Source: Symsagittifera roscoffensis | Lineage: Eukaryota > Xenacoelomorpha > Acoela > Convolutidae | Assembly: GCF_963678635.1 (NCBI RefSeq) | Contig: NC_087062.1 | Coordinates: 25,564,177-25,628,176 of the forward strand | Direction: 5' to 3' | Length of the DNA: 64,000 nucleotides | Shown here: positions 62,015-64,000 of the stretch, piece by piece | Position numbering within the stretch: the stretch's first letter is position 1 | Layout of the letters: every line of letters begins with the position of its first letter | The notes under the pieces: generated by a model | The model's input: only the letters and a program-made list of their open reading frames with translations | Told to the model about the DNA's origin: nothing | The model's database searches: none | Position numbers and translations under genes: made by a program

Positions 62015-62795
62015 GAAAACCAAAAAAACTACATCTCGAAAACTGCCAAAATTTGAGCATTTTTTTTAAATGGCAATATTCGCAATCTTTGAAAATACAC
62101 AACTACAGGTTTGGTAATTTCATTTTGACGAATTATTTTGTAAACTGAGTTTTCTGAAAAATTCCAAAAAAAAAACTCACAAATCGTTGTATCTTTTAAA
62201 CTAAAAAAATTTGGGCTTTCTTAATTGGAGACGGGCCATTTGCAACCCCTGAGATTACTCTGACAGCCTCCCAATTACAGGTTAGGGATTTAAAACTTTA
62301 GAAAAAAATTAATTTGATTTTCATGACAATGTTTTTGAAAAATCACAAAAAATGTCATATCTAAAATACTACTAACCCCTGAGATTACTCTGACAGCCCA
62401 CCAACTACAGGTCAGGAATTTAAATTTTGAAAAAAAATTAATTTGATTTTTATGACAATGTTTCTGAAAAAGTCACAAAATGTCATATCTGGAAAACTAC
62501 AAAGTTTTGAGCAGTCCTATTTGAAGGAAAAATTCGCAACTCCTGAGATATCCTCACTACAGAAATGATTATTTCAAGTTCTCTGAAGTTTTTAATTTTG
62601 AGAATGCGTTAAATTTGTAAATTCAAACAAACGTTTTCGCACATTTTTGTGCATCTTCAGATATAAAAATCTAAACTATCTGTACAAAACTATCTGTACA
62701 AAACTATCTAATTATACTAAACTTTTGGAAACTTTTGAAAAATCCTAAAAGATGTCATATCTCAGAAATACAAGAATTTGAGCAGCAATAATTTG
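62015..62795. repeat. Right copy of the 0.78-kb direct duplication
   Basis: It is offset 1664-1665 bp from the left copy and nearly identical, so it is a recent local duplication. Confidence 0.85.
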
Positions 62796-63771
62796 TACTA
62801 AATTGCCGCGTCAACAAGTTTTGAACAATTTTGTTTTGTAATTTAACGAGGGATGAGAAACTGCAAAAGAACCAAAATTTCCTAAACTTATGTTATAGGA
62901 AAAACCCTAACAAAAATCATGCAATCGTAACTAAAGAAGAGGGCATCAACAACAAAATATTTTTCAAAAATTGAACGATAAGAAAATCTTCGTGATCGAT
63001 GTCGGATGCATCTTCGTCTTCAAGGCCTAGACAAATGATTTTCGGGTCTGCTTAAGTGCTAACCGTCATGTTACCGATTTTAGGCCATCGGCGAAACGAA
63101 TTTATTTCAGCTTCCGTGTACATGCAAAAATAACGTCATAGCTGGGTTTTTGATTCACAACAACGCGAGTATAGCTAAAAACAAGGCTAGAAACCATAAA
63201 TAGAGATATTTTAGAGACAGTTATATAAAAGCTCCAGCAGAGTCGGATTAACCCTTTCCTCACCCCCTTAACTACTCATGATCCGAAACAACAAATCAAC
63301 ATTGAATTAGGTTAAATATATTCAGGGCATTATAATAGAAAAAAACTCCAACCTTTCCAACCTTTCCCAGAAGTAATCTCGTTAGTTTTTGATTTCTACA
63401 GCTCGGGAGGGTTCGAAGCTGTCCCGAATATCTCATTGGACCTCCCGGTTCTACTTGCTTTCACGACTAGGCTCCTTTTTGTGTCTGCATGTCATGATAG
63501 GAGATTTCAGTTGTGTTTTCGTTTTTAATCAAATATATCGTCATACCGACTGTTCGTCGTCTCGTTTTAAGTTGTTGTGTTTTCTGTCACGTACAAGTCA
63601 AATTGGCCGTTTTTAGCGTTTCTCAGAAATAATTTATTCCCAATCGGAATTTCAAAAAATTCGAAACTCTGGCCTATTCTGAACTTCCGTTCAGTGTTGA
63701 AGTCAGCATTAAGACGCTCAACTTCATTTTCAATGTGCACCGGAAGGTTCGGCTGTCCCATCCGAAAAAAT
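62796..63771. other. Intergenic DNA, no gene recognised
   Basis: AT-rich on the left and of more mixed composition from 63390. Short ORFs on both strands (63389-63616 plus, 63567-63800 minus) show no family, and neither has splice-site support that I can see. Confidence 0.5.
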
Positions 63772-64000
63772 GGCACATACTCCCCGGAAAACCCCATCAA
63801 TGTCCCCTATGAATGCATAGCTCCATGTTATCATCAAGTAGTGATTCAGTGTTGTACTATAAACTTACAAAGCACATCAGATGATTATCCTTGCAAAGAT
63901 TGTTACAAAGATTATCACTGCGGTAGTTACTGCATTCCGATGGGTCACAAAAGCTCGCTTGAAAGCTTCCAATCCTATGTCTATCTGGTACCAACTGTAC
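63772..64000 (-). mobile_element. Fragment of a third giant element, running off the right edge
   Basis: On the minus strand, 64000-63916 encodes a piece of the last ORF (LEAFKRAFVTHRNAVTTAV), matching element 2 54850-54945. About 130 bases later, 63787-63772 reads CCGGGGAGTATGTGCC, identical to the polypurine tract and LTR start of element 1. The sequence after it does not match the element 1 LTR. It is an internally deleted remnant whose body would lie to the right. Confidence 0.65.

Larger units (their letters stand above)
60200..62800. repeat. AT-rich satellite-like region
   Basis: Loosely repeated units of roughly 120-200 bp share CGCAACCCCTGAGA, TACTCTGACA, CCAACTACAGG and CATATCTCAAAAACTACA. 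No coding potential. A related sentence of sequence occurs near 2640-2700, so the repeat is dispersed in this genome. Confidence 0.65.

Noticed and set aside
63567-63800. 77-residue minus-strand ORF
   Set aside because: It crosses the polypurine tract/LTR junction match and has no family support.
63733-64000. Cysteine-rich plus-strand reading frame at the right edge that looks like a secreted protein
   Set aside because: It is antisense to a clear fragment of the giant element's last ORF and to its polypurine tract/LTR junction.

Overview
This is a transposon-rich piece of an animal (metazoan, invertebrate-like) nuclear genome. One host exon is recognisable: the first coding exon of a protein disulfide isomerase gene with GT-AG splice sites, at the left edge on the minus strand. 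Almost everything else is retroelement. The phylum cannot be fixed from the sequence alone.

Layout. 1-3004: PDI exon, AT-rich intergenic DNA and a small inverted-repeat element. 3010-26613: a 23.6-kb LTR retrotransposon (element 1) with two 902-bp LTRs differing at 5 positions and a 5-bp target duplication (AAATG). 26619-29184: two decayed LINE fragments and probably the 3' stub of a third. 29185-56923: an older relative (element 2, 27.7 kb) with full-length but diverged LTRs, a solo LTR nested in its 5' LTR, and a leader swollen by three 1.82-kb tandem units. 56924-60180: a minus-strand LINE with PHD-finger ORF1, endonuclease and reverse transcriptase, which element 2 appears to have split. 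60180-62800: AT-rich satellite-like DNA with a 0.78-kb direct duplication. 63772-64000: a minus-strand scrap of a third giant element.

The main result is the giant element. Upstream it has a Ty3/Gypsy-order polyprotein: gag with two zinc knuckles, protease, reverse transcriptase, RNase H, an acidic linker, integrase, and then a C-terminal domain that resembles a macro (ADP-ribose-binding) fold. Downstream, behind an AT-rich spacer with a strong splice acceptor, lies a second coding block as long as gag-pol. It runs coiled coil, SGNH (GDSL) hydrolase, degenerate second SGNH-like module, a long helical region with a hydrophobic stretch, and a C-terminal part with a C-x4-C-x4-H-x-C-x4-C cluster. 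The ORF pieces of this block sit largely in one frame and align with their counterparts in element 2, so the ancestor probably encoded one very large second polyprotein. A 69-bp block near the physical middle of element 1 is almost identical in element 2 and carries the 11-mer found at the 3' polypurine tract. It is a candidate central polypurine tract.

Element 1 is young by LTR identity but already broken: a frame-breaking 1.03-kb duplication in gag with loss of the capsid C-terminal region, a frame change before integrase, and a frame change inside the SGNH domain. It was therefore probably mobilised in trans, unless these breaks are assembly errors.
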